From Myxococcota bacterium (GTDB lineage Bacteria; Myxococcota_A; Polyangia; JAAYKL01), in contig JASJCT010000022.1 in assembly GCA_030065855.1 (NCBI GenBank), forward strand, positions 114,501 to 178,500: 64,000 nucleotides of DNA. The letters are read 5' to 3'. The position numbers and the translations under genes were made by a program. This document shows positions 19,162-28,376 of the stretch, one piece after another (position 1 is the first letter of the stretch; the number at the start of each line of letters is the position of its first letter). The notes below the pieces were generated by a model. The model did not search any database. It saw only the letters and a list, made by a program, of their open reading frames with translations, and had not been told where the DNA came from.

Positions 19162-19689
19162 ATGTGTCATAATGGATCAATTCACTTTACAAATGTCGGG
19201 CTACTATGCGCGATTGTCATTGGCATCCCTTGCTTCGGCGGCTGCAAACATCCCCCACCCCCTCAGACCAGAGAGCCGGCAGTGCCAGAGGTTGATTTTT
19301 GCGACCACATCCAAGATCGCGCCACAGGGGTATGGAATATCAATGCCCGCACCGAGATGGACATGCCAGTGCAGATTTTCGAGGGCAAGCTGGCAGCCGC
19401 TGAGGCTGAATATATCGTCTCCCAATTGGATCGGTTTACAGTCGATTGGATTTTGTTGAGTGAGGCGTTGTGTAAGCCACGGGCCAAGGAAAATTCGGAT
19501 ACCCCAACAGATTTTCAAGCGACGACTGCCTGTTTAAACGACATTCTGGCAGAGCAACAACACATCATCCAAGCACTTAAAAGCGGCAACACTGCAGCAG
19601 CCCAACAGGTAGACGGCCTCCATCCCAGGCTGGTGCAATGCTATCCCGAGGCCTACGAGACCATCAAGAAAAACCCGTTTGGTGAGTAG
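19162..19689 (+). CDS. Small lipoprotein of unknown function
   Basis: A 175-residue protein with a signal segment ending at CFGGC (lipobox), followed by a Pro-rich stretch (KHPPPPQTREP). The mature part is mostly helical with five Cys residues and no motif I recognise. It lies 12 bp after the CotH-like gene, so it is probably in the same transcript. It converges on the Asp/Thr-repeat lipoprotein gene with an 19-bp gap. Confidence 0.65.
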   Translation: MCHNGSIHFTNVGLLCAIVIGIPCFGGCKHPPPPQTREPAVPEVDFCDHIQDRATGVWNINARTEMDMPVQIFEGKLAAAEAEYIVSQLDRFTVDWILLSEALCKPRAKENSDTPTDFQATTACLNDILAEQQHIIQALKSGNTAAAQQVDGLHPRLVQCYPEAYETIKKNPFGE

Positions 19690-19708
19690 GGTGCGGGGGC
19701 AGGTGCCG

Positions 19709-20818
19709 CTACTTGTATGCCTCGACAGTGATGGCGATGTCATCGATGAACCATCCGGTTCGGTTTTTGCCCGCGTCTGAAGCAAACAGGAATCGAAACC
19801 TAAAATCGGTTGTCCGCATGGCCTCACCGATGTTCACGACAACGGATTGCCACGCGATTGGGTCCATCCTACCAGCCCATACACCGTGTCCGACAGCTTC
19901 AGACGACTCATCTTGGCAAGTTCCCGCAGCCACTGGAGAGAGCACCCCTTGATACGGCTGTGACGGCACCACGTCCTGCCAGGATTGACCACCGTTGTTG
20001 GAGAACTGGACCAGGCCGCCGTCATGCCAGTTGTTGTCTGTCTTACCAAAGAAACGGTAGATGTGCTCAAACACAAGCGTCACGCTCATACCTGAATCAG
20101 CACAAGCAGATAAATCAAAAACCGGCGAAATGAGCTGTGCTGATTCGCACCCTTTGTAGTGACCCTCGAGTACGGTTGCCCAACAGGTGTTCCCTGAGTA
20201 GCAGGTCTCATCGGTTGGATTCCCCAGTTCCCACGGATCCGCCACATCGGGTTTCAATGACCGGTGTTCAAATCTTTCAGCACCAGATTCAAAATCAAAC
20301 AATACGGCCACATCCTCACAGGAACCTTGTGTCGTATCGGTCTCCGTCTCCGTGTCCGTGTCCGTGTCCGTATCAGTATCGGTATCGGTGTCTGTGTCAG
20401 TATCGGTATCAGTGTCGGTGTCTGTATCAGTGTCAGTGTCAGTGTCCGTATCAGTATCAGTGTCAGTGTCTGTGTCAGTATCGGTGTCAGTGTCGGTGTC
20501 AGTATCGGTGTCAGTGTCAGTGTCAGTGTCGGTATCGGTGTCAGTGTCTGTGTCAGTGTCAGTGTCGGTGTCTGTATCGGTATCGGTATCGATGTCGGTA
20601 TCAGAACCCGTGTCCATATCAGTGCCGGTGTCGAAATCGCTATTTTCACTGTAACAAAGCCCGTCACCCGTGGCGTTACAGTACCAATCAGGGGGGCAGT
20701 CTTCATCCCGCTCGCATCTCAGTTGACCTTCGGGTGGTCTCACTTTGCATCCCAGTGGAGAGAGGACCAATATTGCTAAACTGATATGATACAAAAAGCA
20801 TGCTTTTAAATATCTCAT
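19709..20818 (-). CDS. Asp-Thr repeat lipoprotein with C-terminal jellyroll-like domain
   Basis: A 369-residue predicted surface lipoprotein. The signal peptide ends at LSPLGC. A short Cys module follows (CERDEDCPPDWYC), then about 40 near-perfect Asp-Thr dipeptides, then a domain of about 200 residues starting at CEDVAVLFDFESGAERF and ending with GWFIDDIAITVEAY. That ending (W-F-I-D-D-I) resembles MAM/immune-inhibitor-A type jellyroll domains that bind glycans or proteins. The repeat would be a long acidic tether holding the domain away from the membrane. Its ATG overlaps the upstream TPR gene stop (TAATG), so it is translationally coupled in a three-gene operon. Confidence 0.8.
   Translation of the reverse strand: MRYLKACFLYHISLAILVLSPLGCKVRPPEGQLRCERDEDCPPDWYCNATGDGLCYSENSDFDTGTDMDTGSDTDIDTDTDTDTDTDTDTDTDTDTDTDTDTDTDTDTDTDTDTDTDTDTDTDTDTDTDTDTDTDTDTDTDTDTDTDTDTDTDTDTETETDTTQGSCEDVAVLFDFESGAERFEHRSLKPDVADPWELGNPTDETCYSGNTCWATVLEGHYKGCESAQLISPVFDLSACADSGMSVTLVFEHIYRFFGKTDNNWHDGGLVQFSNNGGQSWQDVVPSQPYQGVLSPVAAGTCQDESSEAVGHGVWAGRMDPIAWQSVVVNIGEAMRTTDFRFRFLFASDAGKNRTGWFIDDIAITVEAYK
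20337..20632. repeat. Hexanucleotide tandem repeat encoding Asp-Thr
   Basis: About 300 bp of a 6-bp unit (GACACN/GATACN on the coding minus strand) inside the lipoprotein gene. The third positions vary, so the amino acids are kept while the DNA has drifted. Unit gain or loss would keep the frame and change linker length. Confidence 0.9.
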
Positions 20819-21663
20819 TAGAATCGCCCCTCCAAAACCAACCCGGCTGGCGCGGGAACAAGGGACAATGCAATATTAGCCGCTGGCGCCTCTTTGCCGT
20901 TGGAGACCAACGTCAACACAATACCAGTCCCTGCCAATACACCTCCTGCAATGAATCCAACATACGCACCCTTTTGGAACGCACTCATCTTATCCTCTTC
21001 TTTTAGGAACTGCTCATAGGTCGCGACCTCTTGGGCGTTTTGCTTTTTTGCGCCGGCAAGGCCTTGTAAAACAGAACCGGTAACCAGACCTGCTGCACCG
21101 GTCCCGATCAAAACCCAGCCAATGACCTTTGTTTTGTTTTTCCTGCTCTTTTTCGTATCGCTGCTAGGCGCAATGGCCTGTTTGCCACCCATTTCATTAT
21201 CCGAGGGGTCATCTGTTTGTGATGCTTCGAGGTTCGGACCTGGCTGGTGCGCCTCAGCGTGCTTGATCTGCTCGGTTGTCGCGTGCTGTAGGGCCTTTTC
21301 CAATTCAGCGATGATTTCGTCAATGTCTTCAATCGTGCTGGTGCCTACTGCCCCAGATCTGTACCTTTTGAGGGATGCCAGAGCGCCGGCCTTGTCACTG
21401 GACAGCCTCGCAACCTGGGCAATATTGAACACTGTATTTTCGTGTTCTATGACACTCAACGAGCACAGAAAACTTTGGAGGGCCTCGTCCATTTGACCTG
21501 CTTGATACTGCTGCTCTCCTTTGGCAAAGAGGTCGCCGGCAAGTGCTTGAGCTTCAGTTTCGTCCTCAGGACGTTCAGGGCAGGCGTGGGCCTGGTTTTC
21601 TGCCAATGCTGGCAGCGGCAGTATAACGATCAGACAGACCATCCAAATTTTGCGGATAACCAT
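20818..21663 (-). CDS. TPR protein with two membrane segments
   Basis: A 281-residue protein started at MVIRKIW (21663), which has GGAG about 8 nt upstream; the in-frame TTG at 21675 is less likely. The signal peptide ends near LPALA. A TPR-like unit (GDLFAKGEQQYQAGQMDEAL) follows, then a charged linker and two hydrophobic segments (KVIGWVLIGTGAAGLVTGSV and GAYVGFIAGGVLAGTGIVL). This layout is common for myxobacterial proteins encoded beside Ser/Thr-kinase-like genes. It starts 1 bp after the pseudokinase stop and overlaps the next gene by 1 bp, so all three should be made together. Confidence 0.75.
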   Translation of the reverse strand: MVIRKIWMVCLIVILPLPALAENQAHACPERPEDETEAQALAGDLFAKGEQQYQAGQMDEALQSFLCSLSVIEHENTVFNIAQVARLSSDKAGALASLKRYRSGAVGTSTIEDIDEIIAELEKALQHATTEQIKHAEAHQPGPNLEASQTDDPSDNEMGGKQAIAPSSDTKKSRKNKTKVIGWVLIGTGAAGLVTGSVLQGLAGAKKQNAQEVATYEQFLKEEDKMSAFQKGAYVGFIAGGVLAGTGIVLTLVSNGKEAPAANIALSLVPAPAGLVLEGRF

Positions 21664-21664
21664 G

Positions 21665-23563
21665 CTATTCTCCAAACGGGTTTGAGGCCAGGTCGGTTTT
21701 TTGCTTTTCGGCCGGTTGTCTTGTTACGTCAGCTGCCTCGGGTGCACCTTGCAGTGGCTGTTGTTTTTTCATCCATACGTTGATGGTTTGGTCCCGGTCC
21801 GGCGTAATTTTGGCTTGATACGCCCTATATTCTGTGGCCACGGCCCTGATCTTCACTGGTGCACTTGATTTTGGCAGGACGATGGGGTTGGCGACCATGT
21901 TGTTATTGACAAAAATGCGGGCCCCGGCGGGTACACCTTTCAATCTGATAGTTACCTCTGGGATGGTCTCTGCACCTGGGGACGCTGATGACTTGACCGC
22001 CCCGGTCGACCCCGTCGCCCCGGTCGACCCCGTTGCCCCGGTCGACCCCGTCGCCCCGGTCGACCCAGCCGCCCCCGAGGGATTGCCAGTGCTTCCTTTT
22101 GACTGTGCCTTTGATGGTTCCGATGTTGAGTTACCAGAATTCGGCGTTACTTGAATCGGTGCATTTACAGAGAGAACAGCATTCTGACTATCCTCCCCAC
22201 TACCTTTGTCGTTGCCTTGCATGATACTGAGGCCTGCAATAACCAGGCATAATAGGAGCCCGCCAACCCCGTATCGAAAGAGGTGCTTTTGATGGGTGGT
22301 TTGGGCAGTGTCGGCCATTGGAACATCTGGTGTTGCAAGCGACACAGGGGTATCTGAGCGTTTGATCAGGCTGACGTGTATCTCCTTCACAGCCCGTGGT
22401 TCCAGGTCCAAACTGGTTTCTTCCCGGGTTGGGTCGGAACGGGCCAGGGCAGTTGTGAGTGGCACTGGATCAGGGGGGATGGCCTTTGCCAATTGGGTCT
22501 CTTTCGTCACCTCCCCCTTGGCTAATTCGATGTTAAACTGAACAGTTGGACACTCCCGGCGGTTGTCGTCGATTGACTGAAGGTGTGCGATCGGCTCGAT
22601 ATGACCTGCCGTCTCTAGGTTCTCTTGCGGATAATTGCGCGGCGCAGGTATGGTCGTGCGGTCATACTCACCGCCGGCATCTTCATCTACTTCTTCTTCG
22701 GATATAGCGGCCATTGCAGCGCGATCAATCTCGGACATATTGGGAACTTTGCGCGTGATATCGCCCTGGTCGTCAACCCGCGGGTCATTATGTTCCGAGA
22801 GCAAGCTGTACAATACCCGTGCCATCTCATCGGCAGATCGGAACCGGCGACTGGGGTCGCTTTCCAAAGCTCTTTCAATGGCACTGACCATCTGCAGCCG
22901 ATGCGCTTGGATATCTTTTGGCATATCGGGCGCATTGGATAGCACCCGGTCCTTTATTTCGTCTTTGGTGTACCTGGAGAACAACCCAGTGCCGACGACC
23001 AATTCGCTGAGCAGTGCACCGACCGCCCAAATGTCTGTCGCTATCTTATCCGTTTGCCAGGTTTCTATCACTTGCTCTGGAGACACGTAGGGCGGATAGT
23101 TCAAGGTGCCGCTACTGCCGCGGAGTGCGACGTACAGCACCATCACGTTGAGTTGTTGCTGCTCATTGCGTACCAAGAACACTGTTTGGGGATTCAAATT
23201 GCCGTGGGCTTCTTTGGCCTTGTGAATGTGATGCAATACGGACAACAGCCGCCAACAAATCCACAGTGCCTGCTTGGGTTTGAGGTTGCCCTTGGTCATC
23301 ATCGCCTCGAGACTCACCCCGCGCGGCAGGTCCGTCACAGCGAATTCCCCACCATCGGTCGCTGTCAAAACATCGTGCACGCGAAGGATGTTGGCGTGAT
23401 TGACATCGGATATGGCGTGGCGATCTGCGGTGATGTTTGGCGCCAATATCTTGATGCCTACCGGGTGCTGATCACTGATCCGCTCTGCTGAAAAAAAACC
23501 GCCTGCTGCATCTTGGGTTAAGAGAGCATCGAGACGATACTGGGAATGGATTTTCCCTTGCAT
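21665..23563 (-). CDS. Membrane-anchored pseudokinase with collagen-like and PEGA regions
   Basis: A 632-residue protein with a Hanks-type kinase fold that has lost catalytic residues. The ATP-binding Lys (Lys38 in PVGIKIL) is kept, but the Gly loop is degenerate, HRDxKPxN is replaced by HGNLNPQT (120-127), and no DFG motif follows. Structural marks such as VSPEQV (APE site) and DIWAVGALLSEL are kept. A membrane segment lies near 405-430 (YGVGGLLLCLVIAGL). The outer part has collagen-like Gly-x-Thr repeats (GSTGATGSTGATGSTG), then a PEGA domain (VPAGARIFVNNN). It is probably a signalling scaffold, not an active enzyme. It is first in an operon with the TPR protein and the Asp-Thr lipoprotein. 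Confidence 0.85.
   Translation of the reverse strand: MQGKIHSQYRLDALLTQDAAGGFFSAERISDQHPVGIKILAPNITADRHAISDVNHANILRVHDVLTATDGGEFAVTDLPRGVSLEAMMTKGNLKPKQALWICWRLLSVLHHIHKAKEAHGNLNPQTVFLVRNEQQQLNVMVLYVALRGSSGTLNYPPYVSPEQVIETWQTDKIATDIWAVGALLSELVVGTGLFSRYTKDEIKDRVLSNAPDMPKDIQAHRLQMVSAIERALESDPSRRFRSADEMARVLYSLLSEHNDPRVDDQGDITRKVPNMSEIDRAAMAAISEEEVDEDAGGEYDRTTIPAPRNYPQENLETAGHIEPIAHLQSIDDNRRECPTVQFNIELAKGEVTKETQLAKAIPPDPVPLTTALARSDPTREETSLDLEPRAVKEIHVSLIKRSDTPVSLATPDVPMADTAQTTHQKHLFRYGVGGLLLCLVIAGLSIMQGNDKGSGEDSQNAVLSVNAPIQVTPNSGNSTSEPSKAQSKGSTGNPSGAAGSTGATGSTGATGSTGATGSTGAVKSSASPGAETIPEVTIRLKGVPAGARIFVNNNMVANPIVLPKSSAPVKIRAVATEYRAYQAKITPDRDQTINVWMKKQQPLQGAPEAADVTRQPAEKQKTDLASNPFGE
21999..22072. 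repeat. 18-bp tandem repeat (collagen-like Gly-Ser-Thr-Gly-Ala-Thr)
   Basis: About four copies of an 18-bp GC-rich unit inside the pseudokinase gene, almost identical in DNA, which suggests recent expansion. It encodes the Gly-x-x repeat outside the membrane. Confidence 0.85.
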
Positions 23564-23703
23564 TAGGCGTTATCCCCCCGACATCCAAACTTACTTATCA
23601 ATCAAAAACGCTCCTTTAAAAATAGTGTCGGTTGAGAAGCCTATTTCTTTAAAATAAGCGTAGTCCAAAAACGCCCGGCAACAAGTGGCACAGTTTACGA
23701 AAA

Positions 23704-23746
23704 CCCATCCCCCAGCCCCCTTCCCTGCGAGGGAAGGGGAGGAGAA
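23704..23746. repeat. Dispersed repeat, CCTTCCCTGCGAGGGAAGG family
   Basis: A short palindromic repeat in the 243-bp gap upstream of the pseudokinase gene. A close copy lies at 48548-48592 (shared CCCATCCCCC and CCCTTCCCTGCGAGGGAAGG). The rest of the gap is AT-rich and may hold the pseudokinase promoter. Confidence 0.7.
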
Positions 23747-23806
23747 ATCACTCTGAATCATTGGATTATTTAATTTGGGGGAGAGGTCTCAGGGACGTGC
23801 ACTAAC

Positions 23807-26344
23807 CTACTGATTTAGCAACGCATTGCGCCGGTCAGCTTCTTCGATTGCATTGAGGCGCTCTTTTACGGTCTCGTTGTGCGGGTCAAGGGCGCTCAGC
23901 TTTTTCAATGCCTCGATCATCCGACGTTCATCGCCGATGCGCTTTGCCAAATCAGCGATTTCGATGAGCACACCGCTGTTGGTCGGATCGACGATATGCG
24001 CCTCTCGAAACCTGGCAAGGGCCGTCTGTATCCTGCCGGCAGCCTTGGCCAGATTGCCCTCGAGCACGGCCACGTCGGCGCTGCTTTTAATACCGCTGGA
24101 GATGGCTCTTAGCGCAGATGTGGCCTCGAGTGCACCGGCGTAGTCGCCTGCCCGCTGCTTTGCCCAGGCCATTCTAGTAAGTAGTCCGCGATGACGGGGC
24201 GAAGCCATCAGCGCTTGTTTGAGCGCGGCCACCGCCAGATCCGGTCGCCCGCGCATTTCAAAGATATCGGCCTGAATCTGAACACCAAGGGGACCCAGTC
24301 CAGGTAGTTTGGACAGGGTCGTCGCCATGTGCAGGGCTGCTTGCGTTTCACCGCGCATTGCCAGACGCCTGGCTTGGCGCGCCAGGGAATCCGGTGCCTG
24401 GGGATCTATCTCGATCACTGCACGATCAGCAGCTTCCGCTTCTTTTGGGTGACCCCGGGTCTCAAACGCACGGGCCAACGCGCCAAAAAGCAGCAGCTTG
24501 TCTTCCCGAGCCCGCGCGATGGTTCTAAGGGAAGCAAAGCGCGGGATCTCAGCTACCAATAGGGTTGCGACCGGGTCTGCGAATCGAGGATTGAACACGG
24601 CTGACAACCTGAGCTCCAACAGGGCTTGGTCGAGCTTACCTGCTCTCAAAAACGCCCGACCCGCGTAGAAATGGGCTGGGGCCGAGGCCGAGTTGAGCTC
24701 GATGGCCCGGGCCATCCAGGGCAGCGGGCTCTCCTTTTCCAAGTGAAACGTGCGAACCCCAACGACAAACGGAATGTACCAATCAGCCGGGTGTCGGCTC
24801 AGGGCAGCAGCCAGGTTCTCTTTGGAAAAGGGCGCATTATCCCGCTCGGTCCAGGCTCGGTAAAAGAAGTGCTGCTCGTTTTCCACGGTATAGGCAGCGA
24901 CGTGCAATCCAATAATGGCGGAAGTGATCAGTGTACCGCCTGCGGCTGTGATCAAGATGGGCCGAGAAATTGCGTACTTCAGGGTCGCGCCCTTGCGACT
25001 GCCCGTTAGGGTACCTAAGAGCGCGGCAGCCAACACGGCGACACCGGGGATTTCCATGTTGAAATCAACCAGGTTGTGCAATCCGAAGGCGACGAGCGCG
25101 GCCAGTGCAGCTGCCCGATCTATTCGCGTCGGGGGATTTACGAGAAACCGACCGACGGCGATGCAGCATACCGCGAGTGCGGTCAATCCAACCACCAGGC
25201 CGTAGTCGGCCAGGATTTGCACCACAGCATTTTCAGCATGTGTGAACGTTGCACTCGTGCTGATATCACTGACCAAGGGCAGGCCAACCCAAAACGCACC
25301 CCGACCCACGCCAGTCGTCCAGAACTGACCGATGAGGGGCACCCCTTCTAGAGCGAGGTCCAGTTTTTTGACGTCCCCTGAGATAAATTCCTCAAAAATA
25401 ACATCCTGTGCGACAAAAAGGCCGAGACCCAGGGAAAGAACCAGGCCCAGGGGTAGCCAGGCCAGGTGGAGGGGGGTGCTTGGGCTGTGGTCCCGGGTGC
25501 GCCTGGTAATGACCCTCAAGACCACAAAGAGACATTGACCTGCGACAAACGCGGCAATACCGCCCCGCGAAATCGTCAGCAACAGCGATCCCCCGATGAG
25601 ACCGGCCAATCCAATCATCAGGGCGCGTTCACTGCGTTCCCGGGTTGCCAGGGCGCGCCCGATGGCCACGGCTGCGCACAGGCCCAACAGGGCGGCCATG
25701 TGGTTTTCATTAATCAGGGGTGCGGTGGAACGGTCAGATCCAAAAGCGCCATCCATCGGGGTGTAGATCCCGTAAATCTTATCTAACAGAAGAATTTTGT
25801 GGGCCAGAAAAATAGCAGCGGCAGCGACCCCTGTGGCCACGATAAGACCGAGAATGTAGCGCGCGCCCTGTTGTTTCACCCATCGTCGACACGCCAGGTA
25901 GACGGACGTGTAAATGAGGAGCTTACCCAGTTCCAAAGCTGTGAGGCCGGCGTCCAGTGTCAGCTGCATGAAGCTCGGTAGATCCCCGCCAAGGGGTGCC
26001 AGGGCTCGGGATCTGACGTCATACACTGCTGGAGACAGGAATTTTACCACGACCGAAGGCAAGGGGATGAGCTGAAAAAGTGTAAACAGGATCAACCCGA
26101 TAAAGACAGCCCCCACCAAATCTATCCGAACCGGCTCGTAGCGCCTTAAAAAAGCCATATGTGCGAGTAATGCCGCTGCCGGGATCAGAAAAACAGCGAG
26201 GATTGACGCGTGAACTACGCCAAGGAAAAGGGCGGGCCCCACAAGGAGCACTGCAAGCAATCCTCTCATCAAAATTTCGCGGCTACGTCTCACTGTTCTA
26301 TTCCACAGGACAACCTGCGGTTGGTCCGGTGGAATACCCCCCAT
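23807..26344 (-). CDS. O-antigen ligase/Wzy-like membrane protein with TPR tail
   Basis: A protein of about 845 residues. The first half has about 12 membrane segments with the signatures of the O-antigen ligase/polymerase superfamily: LLTISRGGIAAF, GVGRGAFW and HAENAVVQILADYG in the large outer loop region. The second half is a chain of TPR-like helices (APAHFYAGRAFLRAGKLDQAL and more). Members polymerise or transfer surface glycans using lipid-linked donors. The start is uncertain: 26344 is used here, and 26269 (MRGLLAVLLVG) is an alternative; neither has a strong ribosome site. The divergent lipoprotein/nrfHA operon lies upstream. No other O-antigen genes are adjacent, but gmd and a GT39-like gene occur later. 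Confidence 0.85.
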   Translation of the reverse strand: MGGIPPDQPQVVLWNRTVRRSREILMRGLLAVLLVGPALFLGVVHASILAVFLIPAAALLAHMAFLRRYEPVRIDLVGAVFIGLILFTLFQLIPLPSVVVKFLSPAVYDVRSRALAPLGGDLPSFMQLTLDAGLTALELGKLLIYTSVYLACRRWVKQQGARYILGLIVATGVAAAAIFLAHKILLLDKIYGIYTPMDGAFGSDRSTAPLINENHMAALLGLCAAVAIGRALATRERSERALMIGLAGLIGGSLLLTISRGGIAAFVAGQCLFVVLRVITRRTRDHSPSTPLHLAWLPLGLVLSLGLGLFVAQDVIFEEFISGDVKKLDLALEGVPLIGQFWTTGVGRGAFWVGLPLVSDISTSATFTHAENAVVQILADYGLVVGLTALAVCCIAVGRFLVNPPTRIDRAAALAALVAFGLHNLVDFNMEIPGVAVLAAALLGTLTGSRKGATLKYAISRPILITAAGGTLITSAIIGLHVAAYTVENEQHFFYRAWTERDNAPFSKENLAAALSRHPADWYIPFVVGVRTFHLEKESPLPWMARAIELNSASAPAHFYAGRAFLRAGKLDQALLELRLSAVFNPRFADPVATLLVAEIPRFASLRTIARAREDKLLLFGALARAFETRGHPKEAEAADRAVIEIDPQAPDSLARQARRLAMRGETQAALHMATTLSKLPGLGPLGVQIQADIFEMRGRPDLAVAALKQALMASPRHRGLLTRMAWAKQRAGDYAGALEATSALRAISSGIKSSADVAVLEGNLAKAAGRIQTALARFREAHIVDPTNSGVLIEIADLAKRIGDERRMIEALKKLSALDPHNETVKERLNAIEEADRRNALLNQ

Positions 26345-26515
26345 TCGCAAAGAGAATTCAGAAGGTTTTTTCTTCTCGATATCCCATTGTCCACGTTACA
26401 ATAAGTGCTGATCACTTCATTTTCGCAACAGTATTACAAGACCCTACATCAGCTTTAAAAACGTTACAAATCCTCGGCAAAAATTTGTCGTTCGGTGTTG
26501 CTGAATGCAATGTCC

Positions 26516-26545
26516 TTGAGATTATTTTTAGATCTATTGTATTTT
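26516..26545 (+). promoter_or_regulatory. Possible promoter for the lipoprotein-nrfHA operon
   Basis: TTGAGA (26516) and TATTTT (26540) with an 18-bp spacer, in an AT-rich 240-bp divergent gap, 46 bp before the ATG at 26591. Consensus match only; no FNR or NarL site is clear to me. Confidence 0.3.
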
Positions 26546-26590
26546 TACTAAAATCATTCTGAAAACAATGGAAGTTAAAAGAGGATCCTC

Positions 26591-27868
26591 ATGAAACGAG
26601 CCAGGTTAGGAAGCGCTGTGGCACTGCTGGGCGTTCTTTTTCAGTGCACGCTGGGCTGCGGTACGAAACAGCCGGTCAAGGAAATCCAGCTGCCCACACT
26701 GGTACTGCCCGAGGCAGGGACCTGCCCCGGGGCACTGCCAGGGGGCAATATTCAGGTTACCACTGCGATTGGTGAGTCAAATGCACCTGTGGTCGCGTGG
26801 ACAGGTGATGCGTTCGCTGTTGCCTGGTGGGATCTGAGGGGACAATCCCCTGAAGTACGGCTGATGCGCATCGACAAAAACGGCGTAAACCGATCCCCGG
26901 CCGAGCGCGTGCCGAGCAAAGGACCATCAAAGGGACAGCGCCTTGCCTGGGATGGAAAAGAGGGCCACCTGGTTTTTCGAGACGGCGAGGGCATCGCCGC
27001 CATGCGCGTAGGATCTACCAATACTGCGCCCACCATACTCGCAGAAAAAGGAGCTATGCCTGCTGCAGCCGGGTTCGGTGCAGCTGTATGGGTGAACACC
27101 GGCAACATCTTTTTCCGTTCAGACGGCATGATGAGGCCATCAAATCGCCCGCAAAAGGATCCCAACCCCGTGGTTATCGCCTCCGGTGGGATTGAAGATC
27201 CAGATATTGCATTCAACGGACAATTCTACGCTGTTGTTTGGTCGACCTCGGTAGCGGGCGGTAGGGATATCTTGCTCCAGCGGGTTTCCCCAGCCGGGAA
27301 GAAAATAGGAGGGGTGGTCCGCGTATCGTCTATCGCCGGCAGTTCCAGAAAGCCACGGGTGGTCTGGTCTGGCAAGCATTTTGGCGTGGCCTGGACCCAT
27401 GCAGCACCTGCCACTGAGAATCCGCGGGATCGGTTCCAGGTCTTTTTTGCCATTGTTCCAGAGACCGGCGATACCCCTATCCTCACTCGACAACTGGCGT
27501 TTAGAGGGTCAGCTGATCAGGTGGCCCTTGCAGCTACTGGAGAAGAGTTTGGCTTGGCCTGGGTCGGCAGCCGACAGCCCATGGGCACAGCTGTTTATTT
27601 GCAACGCATCTCGCCTGCTGGCCAGCCTTTGGAGGAAACCACTGAGGTCACCGACGGTGTCCCCTTTACCTGCGGCCGGCCGGATTTGGCTTGGGACGGT
27701 GCTGGCTATGCCGTGGTTTGGCACGACGACCGGGCGCCAACCGGGACAGAGGTATTTTTCGCATATGTGGCGTGTGGTGAAGCATTCGCGCCAGCGCCAC
27801 CACCCCCGCCAAAAACACCACCAGACCTCAAGGACGCTTTTGACGAATCTGAGGATATGGTAGAGTAG
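26591..27868 (+). CDS. Propeller-like lipoprotein in the nrfHA operon
   Basis: A 425-residue protein with signal peptide ending at CTLGC and a GAGG ribosome site. It contains repeated beta motifs of the same kind as the lipoprotein at 10597: [55 protein letters not shown] and [16 protein letters not shown], each followed by a variable strand region, which suggests a five- or six-bladed propeller. The C-terminus is Pro-rich then acidic. The nrfH start is only 4 bp after its stop, so it is very probably in one transcript with the nitrite reductase genes. A role as a periplasmic partner or surface sensor is possible but unproven. Confidence 0.75.
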   Translation: MKRARLGSAVALLGVLFQCTLGCGTKQPVKEIQLPTLVLPEAGTCPGALPGGNIQVTTAIGESNAPVVAWTGDAFAVAWWDLRGQSPEVRLMRIDKNGVNRSPAERVPSKGPSKGQRLAWDGKEGHLVFRDGEGIAAMRVGSTNTAPTILAEKGAMPAAAGFGAAVWVNTGNIFFRSDGMMRPSNRPQKDPNPVVIASGGIEDPDIAFNGQFYAVVWSTSVAGGRDILLQRVSPAGKKIGGVVRVSSIAGSSRKPRVVWSGKHFGVAWTHAAPATENPRDRFQVFFAIVPETGDTPILTRQLAFRGSADQVALAATGEEFGLAWVGSRQPMGTAVYLQRISPAGQPLEETTEVTDGVPFTCGRPDLAWDGAGYAVVWHDDRAPTGTEVFFAYVACGEAFAPAPPPPPKTPPDLKDAFDESEDMVE

Positions 27869-27872
27869 GCCG

Positions 27873-28376
27873 ATGAACATTCGCCTCCTGCCGGCGCTGA
27901 CCTTTGCATCACTGGGCGTTATGGTTGGGATCGGCGCTATCGCAATTGATTATGGCGAGGCGGTATCGTATCTCAGCACCGATCCTGCTGCGTGTGCCAA
28001 TTGCCACATTATGCTGCCCCAGTACGATGCTTGGCAAAAAGCGAGCCACCACGCGGTCGCCACCTGTGCTGACTGTCATTTACCCGCAAGCTTTCCGGAA
28101 AAGTACATCGCCAAATCCGAAAACGGCTGGAACCACTCCAAGGCGTTCACGCTTCAGAATTTTTCCGAACCGATTATCATTCGGCCTGTAAACGCGGACG
28201 TACTTCAAACAAACTGCCTGCGCTGCCACGCTGATATCGTCCACCAACAGTCAATAGGGTATACAGAGGGTGCCCCCCGTTGCGTTCACTGCCACGTTGC
28301 TGTCGGACATGGCGAGCCAGTCGGATTGGGCGGGCCGATGCGCACTGACAGCAAAAGAAAAATGGAGGACCGATGA
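27873..28376 (+). CDS. nrfH: Cytochrome c nitrite reductase small subunit NrfH
   Basis: A 167-residue tetraheme cytochrome of the NapC/NirT type. One N-terminal membrane helix (about residues 7-26) anchors it, and the four heme sites are CANCH, CADCH, CLRCH and CVHCH. NrfH oxidises menaquinol and passes electrons to NrfA in respiratory nitrite ammonification. The Met of the MLPQYDAW segment after the first heme site fits the unusual ligand known in NrfH. It overlaps nrfA by 4 bp (ATGA). Confidence 0.95.
   Translation: MNIRLLPALTFASLGVMVGIGAIAIDYGEAVSYLSTDPAACANCHIMLPQYDAWQKASHHAVATCADCHLPASFPEKYIAKSENGWNHSKAFTLQNFSEPIIIRPVNADVLQTNCLRCHADIVHQQSIGYTEGAPRCVHCHVAVGHGEPVGLGGPMRTDSKRKMEDR

Noticed and set aside
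20352..20654. Plus-strand frames rich in Val-Ser through the Asp-Thr repeat
   Set aside because: They are antisense readings of the hexanucleotide repeat inside a supported minus-strand lipoprotein gene.
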